A stretch of DNA of 64,000 nucleotides from Terrilactibacillus tamarindi (GCF_009718825.1 NZ_WNHB01000006.1:94699-158698), one strand, 5' to 3'. Numbered from the stretch's first letter, positions 8,155 through 18,161 are shown. Numbers and translations: made by a program. The notes: generated from the sequence alone by a model not told the origin.

Positions 8155-9153
8155 TTACCAGTTATTCTTAATTAAGATTTTTCCTATTGCTTTATTTGAT
8201 TCTAAGAATTTATGAGCTTCCCCTACTTGATCAAATGTAAATACATTAGTATCAATTAAAGGTTTTAATTGTTCAGCTTCTACAATTTTTGTAATTTCAT
8301 TTAACATTTCTCCATGACGATGACGTTGGTCTTCATTTACAATCTTTAACAACATGTATGTCACGTGAAGTGATAAACCTTTCATATGCATTTTGGATAA
8401 ATCATGTTTTGAATACGTAAGAATAGATACGACCGTTCCATTTATAGCAGCTGCTTCGAAAGAAAGGTCTAAATTATCGCCACCTACTGTATCAAATACA
8501 AGATCAAATCCTTTTCCATTTGTGTATTTCTTAACATATTCTTCAACAGTTTCTTGTTTATAGTTGATACCTACATCAGCACCTAGTTGAGTTGCAATAG
8601 TTAATTTTTTCTCAGTAGAAGCTGTCGTATAAACGTTTGCACCTGCCCATTTTGCTAATTGTATAGCTACATGACCCACACCACCGGTTGCCGCGTGAAT
8701 AAGAACATCTTGTCCTTTTTTTATATTTCCTCGGTCAAATAAAGCTTCCCATGCAGTTAGAGTAACAAGTGGTAAAACTGCAGCTTCTTCCATTGTTAGG
8801 TTTTTAGGTTTATGTGCAATGAGACGTTGATCTGCCAGCATATATTCAGCTAAAGCTCCGCCGCCTGTTCCTTTAAATCCTCCAGGACATCCGTATACTT
8901 CATCACCATGTTTGAAGTCCGTTACACCTTCTCCTACTTCTTCAACAATGCCTGCAACATCTCCATGTAAAACAGCAGGTAAAGCAGGAGCAGCATGACT
9001 TTCTCCTCCTTGACGAATATAAGCATCTACAGGATTCATACTAGTAGCTACAACTTTAATTAAGACATAACCGGGCTTAACAGTTGGCTTTGTTATTTCT
9101 TCAATTTGAAAAACAGATGGATCCCCAAATGTTTTAATAACCTGTGCTTTCAT
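8155..9153 (-). CDS. Zinc-independent quinone oxidoreductase / MDR-family dehydrogenase
   Basis: About 332 residues. A GroES-like N-terminal half (KPGYVLIKVVATSMNPVD) is followed by a Rossmann domain with ATGGVGHVAIQLAK as the NADPH-binding loop. The structural and catalytic zinc cysteines of true alcohol dehydrogenases are missing, so it is a quinone oxidoreductase type. I place the start at MKAQVIK (9153), because AAGGGA lies 9 bases ahead; the ATG nine bases upstream sits on top of that site. The left edge of the mobile island lies 90 bp upstream. Confidence 0.85.
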   Translation of the reverse strand: MKAQVIKTFGDPSVFQIEEITKPTVKPGYVLIKVVATSMNPVDAYIRQGGESHAAPALPAVLHGDVAGIVEEVGEGVTDFKHGDEVYGCPGGFKGTGGGALAEYMLADQRLIAHKPKNLTMEEAAVLPLVTLTAWEALFDRGNIKKGQDVLIHAATGGVGHVAIQLAKWAGANVYTTASTEKKLTIATQLGADVGINYKQETVEEYVKKYTNGKGFDLVFDTVGGDNLDLSFEAAAINGTVVSILTYSKHDLSKMHMKGLSLHVTYMLLKIVNEDQRHRHGEMLNEITKIVEAEQLKPLIDTNVFTFDQVGEAHKFLESNKAIGKILIKNNW

Positions 9154-9238
9154 TGAAATCATTCCCTTGTATTATATATTGATGAGGATATTTAACATGA
9201 CACGTATTAACTTACCTGAAATTAATACTTTAATGCTA

Positions 9239-9243
9239 AAAAC
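9239..9243. other. Left target-site duplication (AAAAC)
   Basis: Five bases immediately outside the left island terminus. They are identical and in the same orientation to 50264-50268, immediately outside the right terminus. Tn7-family elements make 5-bp duplications. Confidence 0.8.
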
Positions 9244-9718
9244 TGTAGTCGCAAAATTAAAGTGTATTCTCCCCCCTTCTCTCAAACCCTTGTCATTCCT
9301 GCCTTTCTCCGATTTTCCCATTTTCTGTAGGCAAATGAGTTGTTCCCCCGTTCGCTCCTTTTTTCTCCTATTTTTTGTCAGAATCCTGATTTTTTAGGAA
9401 AATAAGTTGTTCCGTAGGAACAGGGATAAAAATGGGTCAGGGCTAAGGGTTTTTCCTGCTTTTTCTCCTGCCCTTTTTCTCTCTTTTCCTCTGGTTTTTA
9501 TCTTGAAATCGTTGATTTATCGGGCTTTATCAGACGTTTCCTCCTGCCTTTATTCATGCCTTTCTCATGCTTTTTACTGGCTTTTTCTCCGCTTCTGGAC
9601 ACAAAAAAACGAGGAAAACTGGAGGCTATCCTCCAATTTTCACTCGTTTTAGGGAACAACTTATTTAACCAAGGGAACAGTTTATTTGCCTTGGGTAAAA
9701 CTTCTTTTTGCTATAACA
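9244..9718 (+). mobile_element. 475-bp mini Tn7-like element, left copy
   Basis: Left end: TGTAGTCG then three similar units at 9252-9269, 9331-9347 (GCAAATGAGTTGTTCCC) and 9398-9414 (GAAAATAAGTTGTTCCG), widely spaced. Right end, read on the minus strand from 9718: TGTTATAG, then units at 9710-9693, 9689-9673 (GCAAATAAACTGTTCCC) and 9668-9652 (TTAAATAAGTTGTTCCC), 21 bp apart. This mirrors Tn7, where TnsB binds three spaced sites on L and several packed sites on R. The middle is pyrimidine-rich and encodes nothing; apparent frames have no homology I recognise. A hairpin lies at 9606-9650. Confidence 0.85.
9606..9650. terminator. Bidirectional hairpin inside the mini-element
   Basis: About 20-bp imperfect stem (AAAACGAGGAAAACTGGAGG against CCTCC..CTCGTTTT), loop CTAT, with A/T tracts on both sides. 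It can block read-through into or out of the element. The same structure is at 50151-50195 in the other copy. Confidence 0.65.
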
Positions 9719-9773
9719 TAGAAGCAGGTGATAGGAAAAAAGGGATTAGGGATTGAGTGCTAACATTTTTCCA

Positions 9774-11888
9774 TTATTCCTTTACTTTCAATAATCTTAA
9801 ACTGTTTAGGGTAACAATCAATGTTGCTCCCATATCTGCAAAGATGGCTAACCACAATGTCAACCAGCCTGGAACAATAAGTACCAAGGCAAGTAACTTA
9901 ATGCCTAATGAAAAAGTAATATTTTGCTTAATGATTGCCAACGCTTTTCGACTTAGTTTGATTGTATATGGAAGTTTACTTAAATCATCAGACATCAAAG
10001 CAATATCCGCAGTCTCTAATGCTGTGTCCGTTCCAGCTCCGCCCATTGCTATACCCACTGTTGCAGATGCAAGGGCAGGTGCATCGTTTACTCCGTCTCC
10101 GACCATTGCTACTTTATCATATTTACTACGAAGCTGTTTAATATAGACTAACTTATCTTCTGGTAAAAGTTCAGCTTGTATCTCCATGACACCAACTTCT
10201 TTACCGATTGCTTTAGCTGTTCCTTCATTATCTCCTGTAAGCATGACCGTCTTTTCAATGCCAATTTGATGAAGTTTACGAATTGCCTCTTTAGAACTCT
10301 CCCTTACTTCATCTGCCACTGCAATAAGAGACATAATCTCTTTAGAAGTTCCTAAGACCATCACTGTTTTTCCTTGCTCTTGCATATTAGTTATCTGTTG
10401 TTTAATATTCTTTTCTATGCTATATAATTCCTCGAATAAATTTGGACTACCTACATAATAAGTCGTTCCATCGATATCTGCTTTTACACCTTTTCCTGTA
10501 ATCGACTGGAAGTTCTCTATATTCACATCTTTATAAGGTAAATTATCGGCTTCAGCTTTTCTTATAATGGCTGAAGCTAACGGATGCTGTGACCCCTTTT
10601 CAATTGCAGATGTAATCGTCATTATTTTTTGTTCTTCTTCATTAAAAGCGACAATATCTGTAACAGAAGGAAGACCTTTTGTAAGTGTTCCAGTTTTATC
10701 AAATGCAATAACTTTTAATGCCCCTGTTTCTTCTAAGTGAATTCCACCTTTTATCAAAACACCATTTTTCGCTCCATTTCCTATGGCAGTTACAATGGAT
10801 ACTGGTGTTGAAATGACCAACGCACAAGGACAACCTACAACAAGAACTGCCAAACCTCTATAAATCCACTCCTGCCAATCTCCGTTTAAGAATAGGGGAG
10901 GAACTACTGCCAGTAATAGGGCAATAATAATAATTCCTGGTGTATAATACTTTGCAAATTTGTCTACAAACGCCTGGGATGGTGCTTTTTCCGCTTGTGC
11001 TTCCTCCACCATATGAATGATTTTGGAAAGAGTGGTATCCTCAACACGTTTCGTAACTTTTACCTCTAATAATCCTTCTTCATTCAACGTACCAGCATAT
11101 ACCTCTTCATTGACTTTTTTTACTACTGGTACAGATTCACCCGTAATGGCCGCTTGATTGATAGTAGATGTTCCTTTTACAACAATCCCATCCATTGCAA
11201 GTTTCTGACCTGGTTTTACTATCATAATGTCGTCTATTTGAATGTCATCAACTTGAACCGTAATCTCTTTATTTCCTCTACGAATAAGAGCTTCTTTTGG
11301 TGCTATATCCATTAGGGATTGGATAGAATTACGAGCTTTATCCATTGAGTATCTTTCTAATGCTTCGCTAACTGCAAACAGGATAACAACAGTTGCTCCT
11401 TCGCCCCATTCTCCAATAGCAGATGCTCCTAATATGGCTACCGTCATCAAGGTATTCATATCAAACTTTAAATGAACTAAATTTTTAAGTCCTTTGATAA
11501 ATAGGGAATAGCCACCAATCAAAATAGAAAGTGCATAGCCTATAGTCGGAATTAGACTTTCCTCACCATATTGTTTGGTCATCATCCAACTTATCAATAG
11601 TAAGACTGCTGATATATATACTTTTATATTTTCTTTTTGTTTCCAAAAAGATTCTTGCTTAACAACTTGCTCTCTTTCATTTCTTATCTTTAAATTTTCA
11701 AATGCCCCTGCTTTTTCTAACTCTTCAATAGTTGCATTTCCAATAACATCAACTTTCGATGCACCAAAATTTACTTTCGCATCTTGAACTCCTTCAAGTG
11801 CTTTGACGTTGTTTTCAAATATTGATGCACAATTTGCACAAGTAAAACCTTGTACTCTATAAGTTTTCGTTTGTTGTTGTTCAGACAT
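9774..11888 (-). CDS. cadA: Cd/Zn/Pb-exporting P1B-type ATPase
   Basis: 704 residues. One N-terminal HMA metal-binding domain with CANC (Cys17, Cys20), TGES actuator motif at 249-252, CPC transmembrane metal site at 353-355, phosphorylated Asp397 in DKTGT, and a GDGVNDAPA hinge near the C-terminus. The CPC motif and pairing with a CadC-type repressor indicate export of Cd(II), Zn(II) and Pb(II) across the cell membrane using ATP. The start is supported by AGGAGGTG. It overlaps cadC by 8 bp and is co-transcribed with it. Confidence 0.95.
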   Translation of the reverse strand: MSEQQQTKTYRVQGFTCANCASIFENNVKALEGVQDAKVNFGASKVDVIGNATIEELEKAGAFENLKIRNEREQVVKQESFWKQKENIKVYISAVLLLISWMMTKQYGEESLIPTIGYALSILIGGYSLFIKGLKNLVHLKFDMNTLMTVAILGASAIGEWGEGATVVILFAVSEALERYSMDKARNSIQSLMDIAPKEALIRRGNKEITVQVDDIQIDDIMIVKPGQKLAMDGIVVKGTSTINQAAITGESVPVVKKVNEEVYAGTLNEEGLLEVKVTKRVEDTTLSKIIHMVEEAQAEKAPSQAFVDKFAKYYTPGIIIIALLLAVVPPLFLNGDWQEWIYRGLAVLVVGCPCALVISTPVSIVTAIGNGAKNGVLIKGGIHLEETGALKVIAFDKTGTLTKGLPSVTDIVAFNEEEQKIMTITSAIEKGSQHPLASAIIRKAEADNLPYKDVNIENFQSITGKGVKADIDGTTYYVGSPNLFEELYSIEKNIKQQITNMQEQGKTVMVLGTSKEIMSLIAVADEVRESSKEAIRKLHQIGIEKTVMLTGDNEGTAKAIGKEVGVMEIQAELLPEDKLVYIKQLRSKYDKVAMVGDGVNDAPALASATVGIAMGGAGTDTALETADIALMSDDLSKLPYTIKLSRKALAIIKQNITFSLGIKLLALVLIVPGWLTLWLAIFADMGATLIVTLNSLRLLKVKE

Positions 11889-12249
11889 GTGCTTTCACCT
11901 CCTGATTATGTTCCAATGCAATAAGGATTAACTGTTTAATATGGTCATCGTCTAATGAATAAAAAGCCAATTTCCCTTCTTTTCGATGCCTTAATATAGA
12001 AAGTTTATGAAGAGTACGAAGATGATGGGAGGCTGTCGCTACAGATGTACCTAAGATATTGGCAACATCACAAACACATAGTTCATCTTCTTGACAAAGA
12101 GCATACGCAATCTTAGTACGATTTTCATCACCTATTACTTTAAATACTTTGGAAATATTACTGATATCTGCCTTCTCGATTTCCTCTTGAACTCGATTTA
12201 CTTTCTCTTCATCGTAGCAATAAATTTCACATGTATCTTTTTTACTCAC
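11881..12249 (-). CDS. cadC: CadC-type ArsR/SmtB metal-sensing repressor
   Basis: 122 residues if started at GTG 12249, which has AAGGAG eight bases upstream and gives the usual CadC N-terminus [17 protein letters not shown]. The alpha3 metal site is visible as ELCVCDVAN (two Cys) together with the N-terminal Cys pair (DTCEIYC). The winged helix is [13 protein letters not shown]. It represses until Cd, Pb or Zn binds. Two near-perfect palindromes lie just upstream. Confidence 0.93.
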   Translation of the reverse strand: MSKKDTCEIYCYDEEKVNRVQEEIEKADISNISKVFKVIGDENRTKIAYALCQEDELCVCDVANILGTSVATASHHLRTLHKLSILRHRKEGKLAFYSLDDDHIKQLILIALEHNQEVKAHV

Positions 12250-12268
12250 ATTCACTTCTCCTTTCTCA

Positions 12269-12331
12269 TTCAAATGTTTATTTGAATATATTATAACTCT
12301 AACCCCTTTGTTATTCAAATATATATTTGAA
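12269..12331. promoter_or_regulatory. Pair of CadC-type operators between cadC and the methyltransferase
   Basis: TTCAAATGTTTATTTGAA (12269-12286) and TTCAAATATATATTTGAA (12314-12331). Both are 18-bp palindromes of the form TTCAAAT..ATTTGAA bound by CadC-like repressors. They sit between the two diverging genes, so both directions may be metal-controlled. Confidence 0.85.
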
Positions 12332-12442
12332 TGAAACGAAAAATTATTCTTATCTTTATGAAAATCCCACAAATTAAAGGATTTTATTAATATTCCAAAG
12401 AATACAGATACACAATAAAGTTTTTAAACGAGGAGTTCTAAA

Positions 12443-13084
12443 ATGAATAGCACATGGAATCAAATTATCTATAAAGTATGGTCGCCATTTTATGACCAAT
12501 TTTTCAATAAAGGAATTTTTTTAAAAGCAAGAAGAGAGGTATTTAAGGATATAGAATGGGTTCAGGAGGAAAGGGTACTCTTCGTAGGTTGTGGTACAGG
12601 TGCAGATTTAGAGTATGTCCCTCATAATGATATCGACATAACAGCCATTGATTTTTCCAGTGACATGCTGGATAAAGCAAGAGAAAAGTTTCATCATACA
12701 GATATTACATTCCTGCAAATGGATGCACAGGATTTAACATTTCCTGATGAATCTTTTGACATTGTAATAGCAAGTTTACTTCTTTCTGTTGTCCCAAATC
12801 CTCATAAGTGTATGGAAGAGATGATTAGAGTAACGAAACCTAAAGGGAGAATATTGATATTTGATAAATTCGTTCCTGAGAACCAAGAACTATCCCTTTT
12901 CAAAAGGGGAATAAGACCGCTTATCTCCTTGTTGGGTACAGATATTGGATTGAGATTTGAACAAGTGGCTAATCCATTTTCTAAGCAATTATCCATACAA
13001 ATGGATTCACCAATTATGCTAAATGGTATGTACAGAAAAATTATTGGAATTAAAATCCAAAATGATAAAAAAGTAAGGAATTAA
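12443..13084 (+). CDS. Class I SAM-dependent methyltransferase
   Basis: 213 residues, UbiE-like. Motif I is VLFVGCGTGADL, the acidic ribose-binding strand is TAIDFSSDML, and motif II-III are FDIVIASLLLSVVPNP and RVTKPKGRILIFD. The start has GAGGAG nine bases ahead. It diverges from cadCA across the CadC operators, so I infer metal-linked expression, but the substrate is unknown; an arsenite or phospholipid methyltransferase cannot be told from sequence alone. It lacks the conserved Cys set of ArsM. Confidence 0.8.
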   Translation: MNSTWNQIIYKVWSPFYDQFFNKGIFLKARREVFKDIEWVQEERVLFVGCGTGADLEYVPHNDIDITAIDFSSDMLDKAREKFHHTDITFLQMDAQDLTFPDESFDIVIASLLLSVVPNPHKCMEEMIRVTKPKGRILIFDKFVPENQELSLFKRGIRPLISLLGTDIGLRFEQVANPFSKQLSIQMDSPIMLNGMYRKIIGIKIQNDKKVRN

Positions 13085-13110
13085 ATACTCAAGGTTAATT
13101 GAATAAAAAA

Positions 13111-13137
13111 TGCTTTACTCCTTATTGAAGTAAAGCA
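13111..13137. terminator. Bidirectional terminator between methyltransferase and merA
   Basis: TGCTTTACT and AGTAAAGCA arms, preceded by six A and close to T-rich DNA; serves the two convergent genes. Confidence 0.75.
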
Positions 13138-13169
13138 CCATTTGTTTAAGAAGAACATGTACAGACCTT

Positions 13170-14810
13170 CTATCCTGCACAACAAGATAATTTTGAAACG
13201 TCTTTATCAAACGTAAGAGAAGCCAACTTTAACCCTTCTGCCATTGTTAAGTATGGTGCAAGGCTTTCCTTTAAGTCTTCAACAGTTAGACCAAATTTCA
13301 CAGCTAATGTTCCTGCATAAATTACATCACCAGCATTTTCAGATACAACATGGACTCCTAATATCTTTAATGTTTTCGCATCTGCCACTATTTTGAATAC
13401 ACCTGTGGTTTCACGATTCACAATTGCTCTTGGAACAGCTTCTAAAGGTAATACAGATGTTTTGACATCATATCCTTTTTCTTTTGCTTGTTCTTCTGTT
13501 AAACCAACGGTTGCAATCGAAGGATTTGTAAATGTAACACCTGGTACAACCGATAAATCTAATTTTTTATTTAACCCACCAATTGCATTATCAGCGACAA
13601 TTCCACCTTCATAGGCCGCTACATACACAAATTGTGGTCCAAGTGTTACATCCCCAGCAGAATAAATCTTTTCATTACTTGTTTGAGCATATTCATTTAT
13701 TTTTATTTCTTTGCGGTTTCCCACTTCAACACCTGCTACACTTAAATTTAGAGAATCTGTATTTGGTTTTCTACCTGTTGCAACAAGGAGTTGCTCTGAT
13801 TCAATTATTTTTCGTTTTCCTTCAACCGTTACATAAACCTTTTTTATTTCTCCTTCTTGTTCCACACGCTCAAAAGTTGCCCCTTTTATTAGGTTTATAC
13901 CCTGTTCTGTTAAAGCTCTTTCCACTGCTTCAGAAATCTCAGGGTCATATTCTTTTAATAGACGCTCACTTCTTTGCATAAGTGTAACTTCCGAACCTAA
14001 ATGATGAAAAAGTTGCCCAAGTTCCATTCCAATATACCCTGAACCAATTACCGTTAAGCGTTTTGGAACTTTTTTTAATTCAAGTAGCGTTGTACTTGTT
14101 AAATAATCTACTTCTTCAAGTCCTGCAATCGGTGGTAAAGATGGAGAAGCACCTGTTGCGATTAAAAAGCGTTTTGCTGAAAGTTTTCTTCCATTTACCT
14201 CAACTATACTTTCATCAACAAATTTAGCTTCACCCTCAATTAAATCAAATCCATATTTATCAATTAAATTAACATATTTTTGATTGCGGAGTTCACTAAC
14301 CAATTCATTCTTTTGCTTTACTAACGGTGCTAATTCTACTTCTCCAGCAGATGTTTGTAACCCAATAAATGGATTTGATTTTGCTAAATGATTGATTTCC
14401 CCAGCTCGTAAAAGGGTTTTTGAAGGAACACAACCAATATTTACGCATGTTCCCCCAACCGTTCCACGCTCAATCATCCCAACTTTTGCCCCATATTCTA
14501 TTGCTTTAATGGCGGCCGAAAAGGCCGCTCCACCAGAACCGATAATAAGCAGGTCATAATCACCTTCATTACCTAAATCCACATCTTCCTTTGATAACAC
14601 ATCTTCTATTTCACCAGGTTGATATTTTGCTTCATTGATAGCTCTTTTGGCAGTTTCAATCTCTTTATTATCAGGTAATTCAAATACAGCTTCACCACGA
14701 CTAAAATTAGCTTTTATGTTTTTAGCTCCTATATTTTCAAGTGCGACAGCTACATGCTCTTCACACCCTGTACAAGTCATTCCCTCAATCTTTATCCGAT
14801 ATTTTTTCAT
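13170..14810 (-). CDS. merA: Mercuric reductase
   Basis: 546 residues. An N-terminal HMA domain has CTGC at 13-16. The flavoprotein core has FAD motif [10 protein letters not shown], the redox-active pair CVNIGC (Cys122, Cys127), NADPH motif [10 protein letters not shown], and the C-terminal vicinal cysteines Cys543-Cys544 (SCCAG). It reduces Hg(II) to volatile Hg(0) with NADPH in the cytoplasm. Some Bacillus MerA proteins carry two HMA domains; this has one. It is the last gene of merR-F-T-P-A. Confidence 0.96.
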   Translation of the reverse strand: MKKYRIKIEGMTCTGCEEHVAVALENIGAKNIKANFSRGEAVFELPDNKEIETAKRAINEAKYQPGEIEDVLSKEDVDLGNEGDYDLLIIGSGGAAFSAAIKAIEYGAKVGMIERGTVGGTCVNIGCVPSKTLLRAGEINHLAKSNPFIGLQTSAGEVELAPLVKQKNELVSELRNQKYVNLIDKYGFDLIEGEAKFVDESIVEVNGRKLSAKRFLIATGASPSLPPIAGLEEVDYLTSTTLLELKKVPKRLTVIGSGYIGMELGQLFHHLGSEVTLMQRSERLLKEYDPEISEAVERALTEQGINLIKGATFERVEQEGEIKKVYVTVEGKRKIIESEQLLVATGRKPNTDSLNLSVAGVEVGNRKEIKINEYAQTSNEKIYSAGDVTLGPQFVYVAAYEGGIVADNAIGGLNKKLDLSVVPGVTFTNPSIATVGLTEEQAKEKGYDVKTSVLPLEAVPRAIVNRETTGVFKIVADAKTLKILGVHVVSENAGDVIYAGTLAVKFGLTVEDLKESLAPYLTMAEGLKLASLTFDKDVSKLSCCAG

Positions 14811-14825
14811 GTGTTTTATCCTCCT

Positions 14826-15140
14826 TTATTTTACACCGTAACCTAAATCCAAAACGGACTCTTGAATGATTTTAATATCTGTTTTTACATCATCATAAGA
14901 AACCGTTACAGTTCCCTCTGTTCCTTTTGTTTCAATAATTACATTATTTACCCCATCCACTTTATTTATCGCACTTTCTACGACAAATGGACAACTTGCA
15001 CAATACATATCTGTTACTGTAAACGATACGGAGTTACTATTATTACTTGTAATAGTTTGTATCTCTTTTTCATTACTACACGCAGAAAGAAAAAGTAAAA
15101 ACAACAATAAAATGATGGCTAAAACCTGTTGAACCCGCAC
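14826..15140 (-). CDS. merP: MerP-like mercury-binding lipoprotein
   Basis: 104 residues starting at GTG with AAAGGGG eight bases ahead. A lipoprotein signal ends FLSACS (lipobox Cys), so it is anchored outside the membrane. The mature part is an HMA fold with the metal motif MYCASC. In Gram-positives lacking a periplasm such lipoproteins replace soluble MerP. It hands Hg(II) to the membrane transporters encoded upstream. Confidence 0.88.
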   Translation of the reverse strand: MRVQQVLAIILLLFLLFLSACSNEKEIQTITSNNSNSVSFTVTDMYCASCPFVVESAINKVDGVNNVIIETKGTEGTVTVSYDDVKTDIKIIQESVLDLGYGVK

Positions 15141-15156
15141 AATAAATACCCCTTTC

Positions 15157-15459
15157 CTACAAGTACCCTTTGGAAATTAGCGTATAAACAAACATCCCAA
15201 ATACCAAAACCGTTGTAATCCATAATCCAATAATAGAACTTTTCTTTTTACACTTTCGCCCATAAATCAAATAAAATGAGTAAGCTAATAAAACCAACGT
15301 AACCGTTATTAGCATCGTTTGATATTTCGTTGCATAAATTGCTAATCCTCCAGCAAAACCTGTTAAACCAAGAGGAATCAAAATTACAGGTCCTAAACAA
15401 CAACCTGCCATCAGAAATCCAGAAAATAGTGTTGCTACTTGTGAAACTTTCTCTTTCAT
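15157..15459 (-). CDS. merT: MerT-like mercuric ion membrane transporter
   Basis: 100 residues from ATG 15459, chosen because AGGTGG lies eight bases upstream; a GTG four codons earlier overlaps that site. Three hydrophobic helices; the first carries the vicinal cysteines GCCLGP (Cys20, Cys21) that take Hg(II) across the membrane. A Cys-Lys rich cytoplasmic loop (GRKCKKK) provides a further thiol. It sits between merF and merP in the operon. Confidence 0.82.
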   Translation of the reverse strand: MKEKVSQVATLFSGFLMAGCCLGPVILIPLGLTGFAGGLAIYATKYQTMLITVTLVLLAYSFYLIYGRKCKKKSSIIGLWITTVLVFGMFVYTLISKGYL

Positions 15460-15478
15460 CACTATCACCACCTATATC

Positions 15479-15709
15479 TTAAGAGCAACAAGAATCATTC
15501 TTAGAATTCGATTTATTCAACTTATTATAAGAGTAGAGAGTTAAGGCAAGAAAAATTGCTAAAACTGGAATTAGAATATAATCTAAATAGCCAGTTATCG
15601 CCCCTAATCCAATAGCACTTAATAAAATAACTAATATAGGTGTAGCACAACATAGTAGAACAACAAATATCCCTACCATTCCTACAATAAAGCTCTTTTT
15701 ATGTTTCAT
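15479..15709 (-). CDS. merF: MerF-like mercury transporter
   Basis: 76 residues with two helices. Helix one has LLCCATPILV (Cys20-Cys21), the MerF signature, followed by GLGAITGYLDY and a second helix; the tail ends with another vicinal pair, SCCS. It moves Hg(II) to cytosolic MerA. First structural gene after merR. Confidence 0.88.
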   Translation of the reverse strand: MKHKKSFIVGMVGIFVVLLCCATPILVILLSAIGLGAITGYLDYILIPVLAIFLALTLYSYNKLNKSNSKNDSCCS

Positions 15710-15726
15710 AAAAATCTCCCTTCTTA

Positions 15727-16125
15727 TTAGTCCTCAATCAACGCTTCAATAATGGGGCATTCATGTAACTCCTTTTCATCTGGACATCTTTTCTTTAAAT
15801 CTTTCAACATGCGTTCAATACGCTTTAAATCTTCTATTTGTTTTTTAACTTCTTCTTCTTTTTTTGATACAAATTCAAACATGTCCTGGCATCGAATTTC
15901 ATCTTTATCTACAACCCCAAGTAATTTATAAATTTCATTCAAAGAAAAACCAAGCTCTTGCATTCGTTTAATAAACCCTACACGCTTAACATCATCCTCT
16001 GAATATGTCCGATAACCTGAATTTGTTCGAGAAGGTTCTTGTAATAAATTCTTTCGTTCGTAGTATCTAATGGTTTCTTTATTAACCCTACACTTATCCG
16101 CAAATTCACTAATACGATAACTCAA
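15727..16125 (-). CDS. merR: MerR, Hg(II)-responsive regulator
   Basis: About 133 residues. I place the start at TTG 16125 (MSYRISEFADKC...), with GGGGTG six bases ahead; upstream in-frame codons would lie in the promoter. The DNA-binding domain has NKETIRYYERKNLL. The three Hg-binding cysteines are expected in the helix and tail: Cys in IRCQDMFEF, Cys in KKRCPDEKE and Cys in HECPIIE, all present. First gene of its own operon, with the operator directly upstream. Confidence 0.93.
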   Translation of the reverse strand: MSYRISEFADKCRVNKETIRYYERKNLLQEPSRTNSGYRTYSEDDVKRVGFIKRMQELGFSLNEIYKLLGVVDKDEIRCQDMFEFVSKKEEEVKKQIEDLKRIERMLKDLKKRCPDEKELHECPIIEALIED

Positions 16126-16144
16126 ATTATTCACCCCATATAAA

Positions 16145-16176
16145 AGTATAAACCGTGTACTATAGTACACGGTCAA
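16145..16176 (-). promoter_or_regulatory. mer operon promoter/operator
   Basis: On the minus strand TTGACC (16171-16176) and TATACT (16145-16150) with a 20-bp spacer, longer than normal as expected for MerR activation by DNA distortion. The perfect palindrome CCGTGTACTATAGTACACGG spans 16153-16172. Confidence 0.92.
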
Positions 16177-16237
16177 GGATAGTGTTATACATTTTTCTTA
16201 AGACTAAAAAAGCAATACCCTTCTATTAAAGGAATTG

Positions 16238-16564
16238 TTATTGGCGTGGTGCAAACAACATCACTGAAACACCAACTAAACATATACCTGCACCCACCCA
16301 GTCATATAAATCTGGTGTCTTTTTATCAATACCCCATCCCCATAATACGGAAAGTATTATAAATACTCCTCCATAGGCCGCATAGACTCTTCCAAACGAT
16401 GGAAAGGTTTGAAATGTAGCAATAACACCGTATAAAGCTAATGCAACACCTCCAAATATACCCCAATAAAACGGCTTACCTTCCCTTAGCCACAGCCAAA
16501 TAAGATAACCTCCTCCAATCTCAGCAATTCCTGCAAACAGAAATAATGCGATTGTATAAAACAA
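16238..16564 (-). CDS. YnfA/UPF0060 family membrane protein
   Basis: 108 residues if started at TTG 16564, with AAGGGAG eight bases upstream; this matches the family's usual 108-110. Four transmembrane helices; signatures [11 protein letters not shown] and [12 protein letters not shown]. The family resembles small multidrug-resistance exporters, but its substrate is not established. It lies upstream of the mer operon on the same strand and may be part of the resistance cargo. Confidence 0.85.
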   Translation of the reverse strand: MFYTIALFLFAGIAEIGGGYLIWLWLREGKPFYWGIFGGVALALYGVIATFQTFPSFGRVYAAYGGVFIILSVLWGWGIDKKTPDLYDWVGAGICLVGVSVMLFAPRQ

Positions 16565-16703
16565 ATATAAACACTCCCTTGAACAATTTAATGAATAATA
16601 ACCTTTTAACATTCCCAGTTACTTGAATATTTATAGAAACTTCCTATTTTAAGGAAGTTTTGAAATCCCTGTTGAAAAATATTTAAATGAAATAATATTA
16701 TTT

Positions 16704-17468
16704 TCACTTCTGGAAATCTTTCGTTTTGGTTACAAAAGACTGCTGAATTACGTCTTTATCTTTGTTTAACAGCGAATTTCTTTCAAGGAGAATCTCAATA
16801 AATTCTTTAGCAAAACCAATCAAATCAAAGTAATCAAATATATCATCAATATTGATGTAAACATATCGACAAAATCTTGAATTATAAATAGCCAACTTAT
16901 CTATTTTAGGAAAGGAAGGTGTAAAGAGAGATAAAATATAATATCCGATAAGTTGCCTCATATGGTCTGCTTTATATCCAAACTGGGACTCAGTTTTTAT
17001 CTCAATCAACGTGCTATCTATTAAAATATCAGCATCTGCTCCTCCTACTAAAATAGATGCTTTTTCAAATGAAGGATTACATATAAGAGTATGGTTCATT
17101 ATGAAAAGAGAAGAAAACTTTTGAGTCTCTCTTGTTAAATTTAACAAGTCTGTGATATCCTTTTCTGACACATAAAAAACACCTTGTTCATGTATATAAT
17201 TAGAACGATAGAAAGCATCCAAATTCCCCAGTATCATACAATCTTCCATCAGTTGAGTATCATCAACTGATTCCCCTAAAATGTAAGAATTTCTTCTTTC
17301 AATAATATTATCATAAATAATTTCCCCTTCAGAATAATGGGTAGTTATTGTAAAGTCCCCAAAAAACTTTAGCTCCATATTTTCAAGGATTTCATCCGTG
17401 TATTTTTCATGTATTTAATCAAGGACTGCTTCAAACCATTCATCAGTTGTTTTATTCTCTTCTTTCAT
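16704..17468 (-). pseudogene. PD-(D/E)XK-like nuclease gene with an in-frame stop
   Basis: From the ATG at 17468 (overlapping the previous stop as ATGA) the frame reads MKEENKTTDEWFEAVLD, a TAA at 17415-17417, then IHEKYTDEILENMELKF on to the end at 16704. The 224-residue part after the stop contains ADILIDSTLIEIKTES, the D..ExK core of restriction-type nucleases, followed by a QLIGYYILS helix. Either the stop is a recent nonsense change (AAA to TAA would restore it) or translation restarts at ATG 17378. I do not recognise a named family. Confidence 0.6.
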
Positions 17469-17839
17469 TTCAAATAGGTCTCATAATAATAATTACCGAA
17501 CTCTTTTTCTTCTTCTTTTATGAATGGAAGGTGATATTTGTAAGCATCTTTATCGAAAAATTTTTTCTCTGTAAAAAGCAAGGATAGACCCTGATAAGCA
17601 ACTAAATTATCATTTTCTTGTAAGCGGTTATTTATTCGTTGTATAAACGCTCTTAACCAATAATCATATGCGTGTCCTACAATGGGGTTTGCTCTACCAT
17701 CTGATTTCACAATAATTGGTGCTTTCACAGGAAAGGCAGGACCTTCATTAAGTGTCTGAAAAAACTGTTTCATATTTGGAATTGACTTGAAAAGTTCTTT
17801 TATCTGCTTATTATGGTTTAGTAATCTCGTCAATGACAT
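17465..17839 (-). CDS. Hypothetical protein upstream of the nuclease-like gene
   Basis: 124 residues, not recognised. Basic, with LLNHNKQIKELFKSIPNMKQF at the start and an aromatic-rich tail ending EFGNYYYETYLK. Its stop overlaps the ATG of the nuclease-like frame, so the two were a translationally coupled pair. The coupling and the nuclease suggest a two-gene defence or maintenance module, but that is only an inference. Confidence 0.6.
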   Translation of the reverse strand: MSLTRLLNHNKQIKELFKSIPNMKQFFQTLNEGPAFPVKAPIIVKSDGRANPIVGHAYDYWLRAFIQRINNRLQENDNLVAYQGLSLLFTEKKFFDKDAYKYHLPFIKEEEKEFGNYYYETYLK

Positions 17840-18161
17840 TTACCGTACTCTTTACATATTTCAATTAAGACTATCGAAGAAAAGAGTTACCTTAGCAACT
17901 TTACTCAATTTGGTAAAATAAATACTTCTCCCTATTTTTATGTCAAAAAGGGAATTTTTGCCTTCCTGCATTAATACACACAGTAATGAAAACAACCACC
18001 TTTAAGCTCCGCAAAAAAGGTGGTTGTTTCGTAAAGCAAAAAGGGTGCTCGTTCTCATAAAAATATCCTTTCGATGCACGAAAACCCAAAGCTCCGCTAT
18101 CATATTTTACCAAAACTCTAAACAAACAGAAAGTAAATGCAGGAAAGTTGTGTAAATTAAA
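17840..18161. other. Non-coding stretch with hairpin
   Basis: 322 bp without a supported gene. Holds the strong hairpin at 17990-18029 and a pair of inverted CTTCCTGCATT-like sequences (about 17961 and 18140) that frame it. Confidence 0.5.
17990..18029. terminator. Perfect 14-bp hairpin
   Basis: AAACAACCACCTTT and AAAGGTGGTTGTTT around a 12-nt loop. A/T tails on both sides make it work in both directions; it ends the small-gene cluster at 18162-19470. Confidence 0.8.

Noticed and set aside
9407..9652. Open frame inside the 475-bp repeat (MFRRNRDKNGSG...), also at 49952-50197
   Set aside because: Low-complexity Phe/Leu/Ser-rich translation of pyrimidine-rich DNA, no ribosome site, and the unit is better explained as transposon ends.
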